Assembly: GCA_900696685.1 (NCBI GenBank)
Contig: CAADHA010000029.1
Coordinates: forward strand, 1 to 64,000
Source: an uncultured Planctomycetota bacterium
Lineage (GTDB): Bacteria > Planctomycetota > Phycisphaerae > Phycisphaerales > UBA5793
Reading direction: 5' to 3'
DNA: 64,000 nucleotides
In this document: one piece after another, positions 25,050-34,627 of the stretch
Layout: each line of letters starts with the position of its first letter
Numbering within the stretch: position 1 is the stretch's first letter
Position numbers and translations under genes: made by a program
The notes under the pieces: model-generated
Told to the model about the DNA's origin: nothing
What the model saw: only the letters and a program-made list of their open reading frames with translations
Databases searched by the model: none

Positions 25050-26096
25050 CTACCACGACCAGCGCGCAAGTACGGCCCCCGATGCAGCGCCCGTCAGCGC
25101 AAGGCCCATCAAAAGCCAAGCCGGCGCCACTCTCGCGCGGTGCTCAAGACGATGCGCGAGTCCCACGAGTGTCAATGCCAGCACCGTCAGCCCCGCAGGC
25201 GCGAGGATTGAGAGGCCGACCAGATCCCTTACATGCCACGTCGCATCGCCCCCGACACCGCCGCGTGTAATGATCGCCCTCCAGGGGACGAGGCTGATGC
25301 ACATTACCCCGATCACCGCCAGAGTTGAGAGTACGCCTGTGGAGACACTCGACCGAACCACAGCGCCAGGCCCGGCCAGTCGCCAGAGCGCGGCGAGCGC
25401 AACGGCCTGCCCCGCAAAAGCGAGGACGTTGACCAGAAGGGTCAGCGTCGGGGATACCCGCTCGGTCTTAACTACTGACCACAGCGATTGCAATTGATGT
25501 GAAGCGATTCCCGCCGCCCCCACGGTCAGCCCGACGGCGACGAGAACCTTCCAGCGCAGAAGCACGGGTGACGCGAGCGGTCCGGACCAGTCCACGAGAA
25601 ACAGTGCTCCACCTGACGCCCCGGACTGTCTCGAATCGCCTGGATCGCTGCTGACCGACCAGAGCCAGAGGATTCCGGCCGTGAGGAAGAGGTGGCCCGT
25701 CCAGTCGGGCAGACGTGCAACGTACGCTGCTCCAAGCAGGACGATGCCGACGGCGAACAGCGTGAGCACGTGGACCGTCTCGATCACGGGCAGTCCGGTC
25801 GCGAGTCGTCTGTCCAGGAGAGCCAGGCCGCAGAAGAATGCCGTCGTGGAGATCGACCCCGTCGCGAGGACCCAGAGGATGAATGCAGATGGAAGCCCGG
25901 CCTGCCGGCCCAGGAGTGCCGCTCCTGCCAGCGGCAGCGTCAGGAGCAAGGGCAGCCAGACATCCAGCCATGCGTGCAGCGGGCGAGAGGGTCCGCCCTC
26001 ACGCGAAAGGTTCGGGATGACGCCGAGGGAGAGGGCGCATAGGATCGCCAGAATGGCTGCGGCGACGCTCAGTGGTGCAAGCACGGGCGAGTGCAC
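25050..26096 (-). CDS. Polytopic inner-membrane protein, unknown
   Basis: About 348 residues from a GTG at 26096. Roughly nine to ten hydrophobic helices fill the protein, with short polar loops and no extended soluble domain. No transporter motif or family is recognised. The start is weakly supported (no Shine-Dalgarno); longer in-frame starts would add an Arg-rich stretch and are less likely. Divergent from the LEPR-XLL gene across about 230 bases. Confidence 0.65.
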   Translation of the reverse strand: MHSPVLAPLSVAAAILAILCALSLGVIPNLSREGGPSRPLHAWLDVWLPLLLTLPLAGAALLGRQAGLPSAFILWVLATGSISTTAFFCGLALLDRRLATGLPVIETVHVLTLFAVGIVLLGAAYVARLPDWTGHLFLTAGILWLWSVSSDPGDSRQSGASGGALFLVDWSGPLASPVLLRWKVLVAVGLTVGAAGIASHQLQSLWSVVKTERVSPTLTLLVNVLAFAGQAVALAALWRLAGPGAVVRSSVSTGVLSTLAVIGVMCISLVPWRAIITRGGVGGDATWHVRDLVGLSILAPAGLTVLALTLVGLAHRLEHRARVAPAWLLMGLALTGAASGAVLARWSW

Positions 26097-26325
26097 GCGG
26101 CAAGTGTAGACGCGGCCTCTCGGGAGGCCGTGTGAAACATGAAAGGCGGGCCGCGCCCGCCGGGAGATTCGACCGGTCATGCTGCCGCGCGAGGCGGCAG
26201 TGCCGGGCCGGGCCGGACCGCGAAGTCGGCCGCCCCCCGCGCCGGATCGAATGAAACTCGTCCTCGTGCGTCCCGTGTGGCGCAAGGGACGGCCACGAAC
26301 CAGCCGAGATCAAGGGAGATCGACC

Positions 26326-29300
26326 ATGCCAGCGTTTCGTAATCGCACCGTCCGCCGCCGGCCCGCCCGCGGCGATTTGACACTGCGTCCGACCTTTCAG
26401 CCGCTCGAACCTCGCAAGCTGCTCAGCGCGACGGCGTCGCAGATTGCGTCGGCGCTGGATCTGCCCGAGGGAGTCGTCGTGACGTTCGAGGGTCACCGCG
26501 ACGCCGTCGGTGTTTTCGAGAACTACACCGTTCACGGTCTGCTGGGATTGCCCTCGGGTCCGAACGGGCAGTTTCTCGTCCTGAGCACCGCCCACGCCTT
26601 CGACGCCGTGCGCACGACCGACGGCGCCACGCGAGACGCGACCACGCGTTACCGCGACCTCGGCGCCGAGGGCGCGGCCGACGACTTCGCCACCGTGCGA
26701 TTCACCCTCGAAGTTCCTTTCGCGATCGTGCGCCAGCGCCTGCTCATCGACTTCATCTACGCGTCGGACGCGAACACGGACGGCGGCGACTTCTTCGACA
26801 TCATCGTCAACGGCGTGAACATCGCCGCGCAGGACGGACGCGGGCGCATCGAGGCCGGCGGGGCCTACGTCACCAACGAGCGCGACCCGGAGATCGGCGG
26901 GACCGTGCCGGGCTATGGATTCCAGATCGGCACTGAATACACCGACCTCCTGACCGCTTCCTATTCGATTCCCGACGGCGTGATGACGCTCGAGATCGAG
27001 ATCACGATCGCCGACTCGAATGATCCGCTCAAGGACGCCTGGGCGCTGATCGACAACATCCGCTTCGAGACGCCGCAGGTGGTCTTCCTCGATTTTGACG
27101 GGCAGGACATCGGCGACTTCTTCCTTGCGGGGACGAACTACGTCGTGCCGGCCTTTGACGCCAACGACTTCGGCCTCGGCGGCAACTTCGCGGACGTGAT
27201 CAAGGCCGATCTCGAGGCCGCTTTCGCACCCTATGCCATTCAGTTCGTGACCAGCGAGCCGGTCAGCGGCGAATTCATGCACGTGGTCATCGGCGGCCGC
27301 AACAGCGACACCGTGACCATCTCCAACACGCGCTCGACGGAGTGGCTGCGGCGGCCCCTGAACGCCTCGACGACCTTCCGGCAACTGTTCAACTACGTTA
27401 ACTTCCGCAACGCCAATGGGCAGGAGCGCTCCTTCGGCATGGCGGACCGCCTCGACCTGGACAACGGCGACCGCGGCGACATGGCGGTCGTCTTCGCCAA
27501 GGAGATCGCCCGCCTCGGCGAGTTCGACTACAACGACCTTATCAACACCATCTCGCACTACATCGGACGAAACCTCGGCCTTCGGCCTGAAGCCGCGACC
27601 GCCATCGATTCGATCATGAACGAGGACATCCTCCTGCGCGGCTCGCTCATCCAGGATCAGAACAATGACCTCCTGAGCGTCCGCTGGGGAGACCGCCGCG
27701 ATGGTGCGACGGTCATGCGTCAGAACGCCCACCAGGTTCTGATGGGCAACCTCGGTCCGTCGGCGGAACAATCCGGCATTGTCCGCGCGTTCACCGACGT
27801 GTCTCGACTCAACGAGGCGCACTGGACCATTACGCAGCCCACGCGAGGCCGGCTTTTCGACGCCCAGTTCATCATCATCGGCGACAAGCACACCCGCACG
27901 AACGCCACCTTCGCCGATGAGTGGGTCGAGACGCAGATCCTCGTCACCGACTACGCCGGACGCGATCCGCAGATCGTCATCACCGCCTCCAGCCGGGACA
28001 ACGGGCGCATCGACTACGAGACTTACGGCCCACGCAACCTCGGGCAATACAACGAAGTGACCAATGATGCGCGCATCGTGGTGATCAGCCTCTTCCAGGA
28101 GGTCGGCTCTCTGCCGGTATTCCGTGGACAGGCCAGCGTCGTACAGACTGACGCGGCGGACACGACCGTCTATTTCCGTTCCTTCGAATACACCGAAGCG
28201 GACGGCGATCTTGTCACCATCACCCTCACCTCCCGCACCGGACTCTTCGCCGTCGAGGAGACCGAGGGCGGGCTGGTCGTTACGCTCGCCGAGACCGATT
28301 CGCAGCGCGACACGATGATCATCAACGTCCGCCGGCGCGGCGGCGACGGCCGGGCGGTCATCAGCGGCATCCTCGGCTCGGGACTGCGCACGCTCAAGGT
28401 TCTCCGAACTGACATCGAAGGCGCGGGCGTCGACCTGACGGGCATCACGGTCGGCCGCTTTGAGAGCATCCTCGGCGGATCGCACTTCAACCTCCGCCAG
28501 GACGAGCGCGTGAACGGCAACATCCACTTCGAGACCATCGGTGCGGATTCGCGCATCGTGATCGGCCGGCTCGCATGGAAATTCCTCGCCCAGGAGATCC
28601 TCGGCGGCACGTTTGCCTTCGGCGAGCTGATGCGCTTTGACGCCCGCAACAACCTCTTCGCCGACCGCATCGACATCGAAGACGGCGACCGGGCCCGGAT
28701 TGTCGTGCGCGGCGACGCGATGGGCGGCTTCTGGGCCGTCTGGACCGAGACCTCCAAGCGGGAATCCTGGCGCCTCATTGATGTGCGCGGCTCAGTTTCC
28801 GACGTGACCATCCACGCGCCCGGAAGGCTCACCACGCTCAAAGTGCAGGAGGACTTCGACGCTGACGTGGATGTGCTCGCCCTTAACAAGGCCATCCTCC
28901 GCGGCGACTGGACCGGCCACATGATCCTCCGCCACGACGGCAGCGATTTCAAACAGTCCGCCGTGTCCATCAACGTCACCGGCGCTGCACGCGGTCTGCT
29001 CCTCCAGGCGCAGGATTCCATCAACAGCCTGCAACTCGGCGCGGCCTTCGACAGCAACTTCTACGTCGGCTTCGACTTCTCCGTCACCAGCGGCCTCGTG
29101 GTCGATCCCACGCTCATCGTCAACGAAGACGCACGCGTCAAGACGCTGAAACTGCGCGGCGTGCGAGGCGAGGCGTTCGACATGGTCAACTCGATCTTCT
29201 CGGCCGTGACCTTCGGCAAGGTGATGCTCGGCAACGTCAACGGCGACAACGGCGGCGTGCCCTTCGGGCTGTCCGCCCGCGGCGTCGATCGCATTGAGTT

Positions 29301-29394
29301 CAACACCGGCACGGGGAAGATCGTCAACCGGGGTGACTCCTGGTTCATCGACAACGACAACAGCGACGACTTCCTCCTCGGCCGAATCATCTGA
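26326..29394 (+). CDS. LEPR-XLL secreted protein with inactivated metzincin-like domain
   Basis: A 1022-residue exported protein. The ATG at 26326 follows AAGGGAGATCGACC. The N-terminus is basic, then FQPLEPRKLLSA at about residues 24-35, the planctomycete LEPR-XLL signature thought to mark exported giant proteins. Residues about 40-240 form a beta-sandwich with an IYASDANTDGGDFFDIIVNG loop. Residues about 245-440 (VFLDFDGQ, VVPAFDANDFGLG) look like a metallopeptidase, but the zinc motif is degenerate: HYIGRNLGLRP at 411-421 where HExGHxxGLxH is expected, then SIMNED in the Met-turn position. The C-terminal half has beta-helix-like, DxTGI/VxxF-rich repeats. A binding or structural surface role is inferred. 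Confidence 0.85.
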   Translation: MPAFRNRTVRRRPARGDLTLRPTFQPLEPRKLLSATASQIASALDLPEGVVVTFEGHRDAVGVFENYTVHGLLGLPSGPNGQFLVLSTAHAFDAVRTTDGATRDATTRYRDLGAEGAADDFATVRFTLEVPFAIVRQRLLIDFIYASDANTDGGDFFDIIVNGVNIAAQDGRGRIEAGGAYVTNERDPEIGGTVPGYGFQIGTEYTDLLTASYSIPDGVMTLEIEITIADSNDPLKDAWALIDNIRFETPQVVFLDFDGQDIGDFFLAGTNYVVPAFDANDFGLGGNFADVIKADLEAAFAPYAIQFVTSEPVSGEFMHVVIGGRNSDTVTISNTRSTEWLRRPLNASTTFRQLFNYVNFRNANGQERSFGMADRLDLDNGDRGDMAVVFAKEIARLGEFDYNDLINTISHYIGRNLGLRPEAATAIDSIMNEDILLRGSLIQDQNNDLLSVRWGDRRDGATVMRQNAHQVLMGNLGPSAEQSGIVRAFTDVSRLNEAHWTITQPTRGRLFDAQFIIIGDKHTRTNATFADEWVETQILVTDYAGRDPQIVITASSRDNGRIDYETYGPRNLGQYNEVTNDARIVVISLFQEVGSLPVFRGQASVVQTDAADTTVYFRSFEYTEADGDLVTITLTSRTGLFAVEETEGGLVVTLAETDSQRDTMIINVRRRGGDGRAVISGILGSGLRTLKVLRTDIEGAGVDLTGITVGRFESILGGSHFNLRQDERVNGNIHFETIGADSRIVIGRLAWKFLAQEILGGTFAFGELMRFDARNNLFADRIDIEDGDRARIVVRGDAMGGFWAVWTETSKRESWRLIDVRGSVSDVTIHAPGRLTTLKVQEDFDADVDVLALNKAILRGDWTGHMILRHDGSDFKQSAVSINVTGAARGLLLQAQDSINSLQLGAAFDSNFYVGFDFSVTSGLVVDPTLIVNEDARVKTLKLRGVRGEAFDMVNSIFSAVTFGKVMLGNVNGDNGGVPFGLSARGVDRIEFNTGTGKIVNRGDSWFIDNDNSDDFLLGRII

Positions 29395-29544
29395 ATCGCA
29401 CGATCACGACCCTGCACACGCGCCATCCCCCCGGCCTCGCACGGGGCCGGGGGATAGGATGATCCCATGGCGTGGACGCAACTTCCTGCGGGGCGGCCCG
29501 TAGGATGGGGCGTCCGTCTTCGTTACTCCTTCAGGGGATCAGCA

Positions 29545-31104
29545 ATGAACCAGACCACGTTGCTCCGTCGGCTCCGGCGCACCGGCCTTGGCCTCTCTCT
29601 TGCCACACTCGCCTTTCTCCCCGCCTGCCAGGGCAAGGAGGCTGCCAACGCGCATGTCCCGGCCGCACTCTCGGAGCGAGATGCGGCGTGGTCGGCCGAG
29701 GTCATGGCCATCATCGACGAGGGCAAGAACCACAACCAGGTGATGGAGCACCTCCGCCACTTGACGCAGGGCATCGGGCCGCGCCTCACAGGTTCCACGC
29801 GCGCCAGGACAGCCAACGAGTGGGCTGCTGAGCAGTTCCGTTCGTGGGGGCTGGTCAACGTCGAAGTGCGCGAGTGGGGCACGATTCCCGTCGGGTTTGA
29901 TCGCGGACCTTCCTACGGCCGCATCGTCGCCCCGCGCGGCGCGGAGCGCGAGTTCGAATTCACCTGGCCTGCCTGGACGCCCGGCACCAACGGCCCGACA
30001 CGCGGCGCGGTCTACCGCGAGCCGACATCCGAGGAGGAGTTTGCCGCGATCGCGGACAAACTCGCGGGCGCCTGGATCCTCCAGCCGGCGCGGCGGCCCG
30101 GCGCCCGCCAGGGAGTCGTCGAGACGGGCGGGGCCACGCCGACGAACTGGCTCGAAAAGTGCCGCGAGGCCGGCATCTCGGGCGTCCTTTCCGCTTCACG
30201 CGGCGGGGAACTCGTCCAGACGGGCGGCCGCTTCCGCGAAATGGACCTCAACGATCTTCAGAAGTGGGTGAACATCACCATCCGCCGTTCCGACTATGAC
30301 GCGATGAACAGCCGTCTCTTCGACGGCGAAGAGGTCATCGTCGAGTTCGACTGCCAGGCGTCGTTCATTCCCGGTCCCGTGCCGTGCTACAACACGATCG
30401 CGGAAATCCCGGGAACGGAGAAGCCCGATGAGGTGGTGATCATCTCGGCCCACCTCGACAGTTGGGACGGTCCCGGATCGCAGGGAACAGTGGACAACGG
30501 GACCGGCTCGTCGGTGACGCTGGAGACGGCACGCATCCTTGCCGCAAGCGGCGTCAGGCCGAAGCGAACCATCCGCTTCATCCTCTGGACGGGTGAGGAG
30601 CAGGGTCTGCTCGGGTCGCGCGCCTACGTCAACACGCTCTCCGAAGAGGAACTGTCGAAGATCTCTGCGGTGTTCGTGGACGACGGCGGAACGAACTACC
30701 AGGGCGGGTTGCAGGTCATTGATGTGATGGCCCCCATGCTGGCGGAAGCCACGGCGCCGGTGACGGCCGCCTTCCCGGACATGCCCGTGGCGATCAACAT
30801 CAACCCGCGGATGCCGCGCGGCGGGGCGAGCGACCATGCCTCGTTCAACGCCAAGGGCGTGCCGGGCTTCTTCTGGGACGAGGTCGGCCGGGCCGACTAC
30901 CGCTATGCGTGGCACACGCAGAACGACAAGTTCGAGCAGGGCATCCCGGAGTACCTGATCCAGTCTTCAACGTGCTCGGCGGTTACAGCCTTCAACCTCG
31001 CCAATGCGCCGACGCTTCTGCCTCGCGAGCAGCGCCGCCAGGCGGAGGAGGCAGAGGGCGATGAGCCGCGCGGCCGGCGCCCGCGCCCCGGACCGGAGAA
31101 CTGA
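29545..31104 (+). CDS. M28-family zinc aminopeptidase lipoprotein
   Basis: A 519-residue exported peptidase. The ATG at 29545 (AGGGGATCAGCA upstream) gives a lipoprotein signal with FLPAC at about residues 25-29. An inserted PA-like domain spans about residues 100-260. The catalytic M28 domain shows SAHLDSWDGPGSQGTVDNGT (His near 303, Asp in VDNG), ILWTGEEQGLLGSRAYV (catalytic Glu-Glu) and GGASDHASFNAKGVPGF (His in SDH). All zinc ligands seem present. The C-terminus is Glu/Arg/Pro-rich. It probably removes N-terminal residues from peptides outside the inner membrane. Terminal part of a same-strand pair with the LEPR-XLL gene. Confidence 0.92.
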   Translation: MNQTTLLRRLRRTGLGLSLATLAFLPACQGKEAANAHVPAALSERDAAWSAEVMAIIDEGKNHNQVMEHLRHLTQGIGPRLTGSTRARTANEWAAEQFRSWGLVNVEVREWGTIPVGFDRGPSYGRIVAPRGAEREFEFTWPAWTPGTNGPTRGAVYREPTSEEEFAAIADKLAGAWILQPARRPGARQGVVETGGATPTNWLEKCREAGISGVLSASRGGELVQTGGRFREMDLNDLQKWVNITIRRSDYDAMNSRLFDGEEVIVEFDCQASFIPGPVPCYNTIAEIPGTEKPDEVVIISAHLDSWDGPGSQGTVDNGTGSSVTLETARILAASGVRPKRTIRFILWTGEEQGLLGSRAYVNTLSEEELSKISAVFVDDGGTNYQGGLQVIDVMAPMLAEATAPVTAAFPDMPVAININPRMPRGGASDHASFNAKGVPGFFWDEVGRADYRYAWHTQNDKFEQGIPEYLIQSSTCSAVTAFNLANAPTLLPREQRRQAEEAEGDEPRGRRPRPGPEN

Positions 31105-31164
31105 GCCGGCGATTGAATGACGTGAGCGCAAGGCTGCCAGCGACGCCGCGAACTTCCGGCGCCA

Positions 31165-32391
31165 TCAGGAGATCGCGCGCGAGATGGTCATGATGGGAAG
31201 GAGCATGGCGATGGCGACAAAGCCGACAACCGCTCCCATGATGGCGATCATCGCCGGTTCGAGGTACTGAGTGGTGCGTGTAATGGCTTCATCGAGCTCC
31301 TCTTCCGAGTTCTGGCCGATCTGCTCCATTACGGGTCCGAGGCGGCCGGTCTGTTCGCCCGCGGCGATCATGCGCACGACATTGGGGCTGATGAGCGTGC
31401 TCTGGGAGAAGGCGTGGCTGAGCGACCGCCCCTGTTCGAGGTCGAAGGCGACCTGCTTCCACAGTGACTGGTAGTAGGCGTTGTTGGTGATGCCGCGCGT
31501 GATGTTGACGGACTCGAGCAGATCGACTCCCGAGACGATGAGCGTGGCCATGGTGCGCGAACTGCGCGTCAGGAAGAGTTGCCGGTACATCGAGCCGATC
31601 ACCGGCAGGTGCAGCTTGGTCCAGTCCACGGTCAACCGGCCCCAGCGGGTGCGGAGGAAGACGGCGAGGATGACGCCTGCGGCCACCACGCCCATGGCGA
31701 GGGCGATCCAGTTCTCCTGAAGGAAGGCGCTCAGGGCGAGCATGATCTTCGTCGGCGCCGGCAGCAGCGCTGCGCGCTTCGAGTAGATCGAGGCGAACCG
31801 CGGCAGGACGATCGTCACGAGGAAAAGCGTAATGGTCAGTGCAAGCACGATCATCACGCAGGGATACGCAAGGGCGCTCTTGATCTGCCTTGCGGTCTTG
31901 AGTTCCTTGTGCATGTAGTGTGCGACGCGGCCGAGCATCAACGCCATCGTGCCCGAGGCCTCGGACGCCTTGACCAGCGTCACGGTGATGGGCGGGAAGA
32001 CGCGCGGCCAGCGGGCCATCGCGGAAGAGAGCGTCGCGCCGGAGTGCACTTCGTCCTGGATGGCGCGCGAGATTCGACGGAAGTGGGTGTTGTGTCCGAC
32101 GGAGTTGAAAGCCTCGAGGGCGTCTCCCAGGGGCACACCCGCGTCGAGCATCACGCTGATCTGATGGCAGAACTCGATGACGTCGGGTCGCGTCACGCGC
32201 CTTGCCGCTTCAATCGTGCGGATCTGCTCGACCTGGCTTTCCATCGACCGCACCACGCCGGGCGTTATGTCGAGGACGTACTTCCCCTCGGCGCGAAGAA
32301 AGCGGCTCGCCTCCATGATCGACTCGGCGTTGACCGTCCCATCGATCAGTTCCCCTCGTAGGTCCCGCGCACGATAGGTGAAGACGCCCAT
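31165..32391 (-). CDS. gspF: Type II secretion / type IV pilus inner-membrane platform protein (GspF/PilC)
   Basis: A 408-residue platform protein that couples the ATPase to pseudopilus assembly. It begins FTYRARDLRGELIDGTVNA and has two homologous cytosolic helical domains, FCHQISVMLDAGVPLGDALEAF and RTMATLIVSGVDLLESVNI, each followed by membrane helices (about residues 170-195, 225-245 and 378-402). Length and layout fit GspF exactly. Last gene of the minus-strand secretion cluster, 34 bases after gspE. Confidence 0.94.
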   Translation of the reverse strand: MGVFTYRARDLRGELIDGTVNAESIMEASRFLRAEGKYVLDITPGVVRSMESQVEQIRTIEAARRVTRPDVIEFCHQISVMLDAGVPLGDALEAFNSVGHNTHFRRISRAIQDEVHSGATLSSAMARWPRVFPPITVTLVKASEASGTMALMLGRVAHYMHKELKTARQIKSALAYPCVMIVLALTITLFLVTIVLPRFASIYSKRAALLPAPTKIMLALSAFLQENWIALAMGVVAAGVILAVFLRTRWGRLTVDWTKLHLPVIGSMYRQLFLTRSSRTMATLIVSGVDLLESVNITRGITNNAYYQSLWKQVAFDLEQGRSLSHAFSQSTLISPNVVRMIAAGEQTGRLGPVMEQIGQNSEEELDEAITRTTQYLEPAMIAIMGAVVGFVAIAMLLPIMTISRAIS

Positions 32392-32425
32392 GATGCTGTT
32401 CTCCGGTTCGTCCGGCGGCCGCGAT

Positions 32426-34165
32426 CTACAGCGCCGTCGTGTAGAAGACCTCTTCGACCGTGGTCAGGCCTTCGACCGCCTTGCGCAATCCGTCCTGCCG
32501 CAACGTCGTGTACTTTATCTTTGCGAGCGCAGCGCGCAGCTCGTGCAGCGTCGCACCCCGACCGATGGCCTCCAGCGTCTGCTCGCCGGGCACGAACAAC
32601 TCGAAGATGCCGACTCGGCCTGAGAAGCCGGTGGAGCGGCACTTGGGGCACCCGGCGCCCCGGTAGAGCGTCTCGAACTTCCCGATCGACTGCTCGATCG
32701 CCTTGCGCGTGATCGCGTCAGGCTCGTGCGGCTCCCTGCAGTGGACGCAGATCTTGCGGACCAGGCGCTGCGCCAGCACGCCGCGCACGATCGCGGCAAC
32801 GAGGTACGGCTCGACGCCGAGGTTGATGAGCCGCGTGACCGCGCTGGGCGCATCGTTGGTGTGCAGCGTGCTCAGCACGAGGTGGCCGGTGAGGGCGGCC
32901 TGCGTCACGATCCGCGCCGTCTCCGAGTCGCGGATCTCGCCCACCATCAGCACGTCAGGGTCCTGGCGCAGCATCGACCGCAGCGCGTTGGCGAAGGTGA
33001 AACCCGCCTTCTCGTTGACCTGGAACTGGTTGATGCCGGCAATGCCCGCTTCGACCGGGTCCTCGACCGTGCTGATGTTGATCTCCTCCGAGTTAAGCTC
33101 GACCATCGCGGAGTACAGCGTCGTTGATTTGCCGCTTCCCGTCGGGCCCGTGACGAGGATGACGCCGTTGGGCTGCGAGACGATGTGCCGCCACGTCTTG
33201 AGCATCTCCGGGCTGAAGCCGAGTTTCTCGACGTTGACGATGACGTTGCTCGAGTCGATGATGCGGACGACGACCTTCTCTCCGTTCTTGCCCGGCATGG
33301 TGGAGACGCGCAGGTCCACGGGCCGGCCGTCAAGCATGACGTGAATGTCGCCGTCCTGCGGCAGTCGCCGCTCGGAGATGTCCATGCCCGACATGATCTT
33401 GATGCGGCTGACGATCGCCAGTTGCATCGCCGGCGGCGGGCTGATCTTCTGGTAGAGGCGGCCGTCCACGCGATAGCGCACGCGAAGCCGCCCGCTCTCA
33501 GGCTCGATATGAATGTCCGATGCCCCCTCCTGCACCGCGGAGTAGATCAGGAAGTTCACGAGTTTCACAACCGGCGAATGCCCCGCCACCTCCTCGAGTT
33601 TGGAGAGTTCGGTGATCTGCCGCTCGACGACGGTGAAGTCGTCCTCGTTCAACTCCTGGTAGATGTCGTCGATGACGAAGACGTTGGCGTCCGGGAGGTA
33701 CTGCCGGAGCGTGTTCTGGATGTCGGTGGCGGCGCTGGCGACGATCTGCACGTCGTAGTTGCTCAGCCGCGTGATCTCCTCGACGAGGTACAGATTGGCC
33801 GGCTCGGCCACGGCAACAGTGAGACGGCCGCGCACGAGAAACAGCGGCAGCACGCCGTGAGTCTCGAGGAACTCGCGAGGCAGGGTTTCGATCACACTGG
33901 GGTCGGCAAGTTTGGGTGAAACCTTCGCGTACGGCACGCCGTACGCCTCGGCGAGGACGGAGAGAACCTGGTCCTCCGTGACGTATCCCATCTCGACGAG
34001 GACTTCGCCGAGAAGTTTGCGGTGTCCGCCCTGTCCCTGACCGGCGAGCGCCTGCTTCAACTGCTCTGCCGTGAGCAGGCCTCGCTCGAGGAGCATCTCC
34101 CCGAGTTGCATTTTCGTGCCGTCGCGGAGCGAGCAGCGATCGGTTGCCGTGGCCGCTTGAATCAT
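32426..34165 (-). CDS. gspE: Assembly ATPase GspE/PilB with MshEN-like N-terminal repeats
   Basis: A 579-residue hexameric ATPase driving pseudopilus extension. The ATG at 34165 is picked because GGAG lies seven bases upstream. Two MshEN-like repeats open the protein: QLGEMLLERGLLTAEQLKQ... with Gln at the end of the 24-residue unit, and LLGEVLVEMGYVTEDQVL; this fold binds cyclic-di-GMP in MshE. A T2SSE_N domain follows, then Walker A GPTGSGKST, the Asp box, Walker B DVLMVGEIRDSET, the His box GHLVLSTLHTNDA and a tetracysteine zinc site CVHC...CPKC. The first repeat has Gln where Arg is usual (QLG for RLG). Confidence 0.95.
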   Translation of the reverse strand: MIQAATATDRCSLRDGTKMQLGEMLLERGLLTAEQLKQALAGQGQGGHRKLLGEVLVEMGYVTEDQVLSVLAEAYGVPYAKVSPKLADPSVIETLPREFLETHGVLPLFLVRGRLTVAVAEPANLYLVEEITRLSNYDVQIVASAATDIQNTLRQYLPDANVFVIDDIYQELNEDDFTVVERQITELSKLEEVAGHSPVVKLVNFLIYSAVQEGASDIHIEPESGRLRVRYRVDGRLYQKISPPPAMQLAIVSRIKIMSGMDISERRLPQDGDIHVMLDGRPVDLRVSTMPGKNGEKVVVRIIDSSNVIVNVEKLGFSPEMLKTWRHIVSQPNGVILVTGPTGSGKSTTLYSAMVELNSEEINISTVEDPVEAGIAGINQFQVNEKAGFTFANALRSMLRQDPDVLMVGEIRDSETARIVTQAALTGHLVLSTLHTNDAPSAVTRLINLGVEPYLVAAIVRGVLAQRLVRKICVHCREPHEPDAITRKAIEQSIGKFETLYRGAGCPKCRSTGFSGRVGIFELFVPGEQTLEAIGRGATLHELRAALAKIKYTTLRQDGLRKAVEGLTTVEEVFYTTAL

Positions 34166-34291
34166 GATGAACTCCAACGGAAGGATGCGGGGCGTCGTTC
34201 GCAGGGGTCCTGAGAGTCTGATCCCCGGCACGGATGTGCCGATGCCCTGCGTCGATGCGTTGCTCCTTTGATCCCTTGATTCCTTTGCTTG

Positions 34292-34627
34292 TCACCTCAG
34301 CGACCGGATCGCCTCGGTGACTTCCTTGTGCGTGTCGAACTGGTGCTGCAATCGCGTGATCTCGAGGATCTTGCGGATGTTCTCATCGGGCGCGACAAGC
34401 CTGATCTGGCCGAGGTGCTCGGCGGCGGCCTCCTGCAGCCACAGGAGCGATTCAAGTCCCGCGCTGTCGATGAAGGTCATCGCCTCAACCTGGAGGACGA
34501 AGTCCCGCGTGCCGCGCTGGATTCGCTCGCCGACGGTCCGTCGGAAGGAATCGACGTGATCGCTGATGAGGTCGCCTTCCACGGTCATGATGGAGATCTT
34601 GTCGTGGTCCTCGTACTTGACTTTCAT
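34292..34627 (-). CDS. STAS-domain anti-sigma factor antagonist
   Basis: A 111-residue STAS protein with EGDLISDHVDSFRRTV and the switch motif FIDSAGLESL (Ser55 as phosphorylation site), then QIRLVAPDENIRKILEITRL. Its ATG overlaps the stop of the HD-GYP gene (ATGA), so the two are translationally coupled. In related modules such a protein relays a kinase/phosphatase decision. Here the partner may be one of the signalling proteins in the same operon. Confidence 0.92.
   Translation of the reverse strand: MKVKYEDHDKISIMTVEGDLISDHVDSFRRTVGERIQRGTRDFVLQVEAMTFIDSAGLESLLWLQEAAAEHLGQIRLVAPDENIRKILEITRLQHQFDTHKEVTEAIRSLR

Noticed and set aside
25999-28527. 842-codon open frame on the minus strand opposite the LEPR-XLL gene
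   Set aside because: High-GC antisense shadow: Val/Asp/Arg-rich composition, no ribosome site, no family likeness, and it runs through the signal-bearing start of the real gene.
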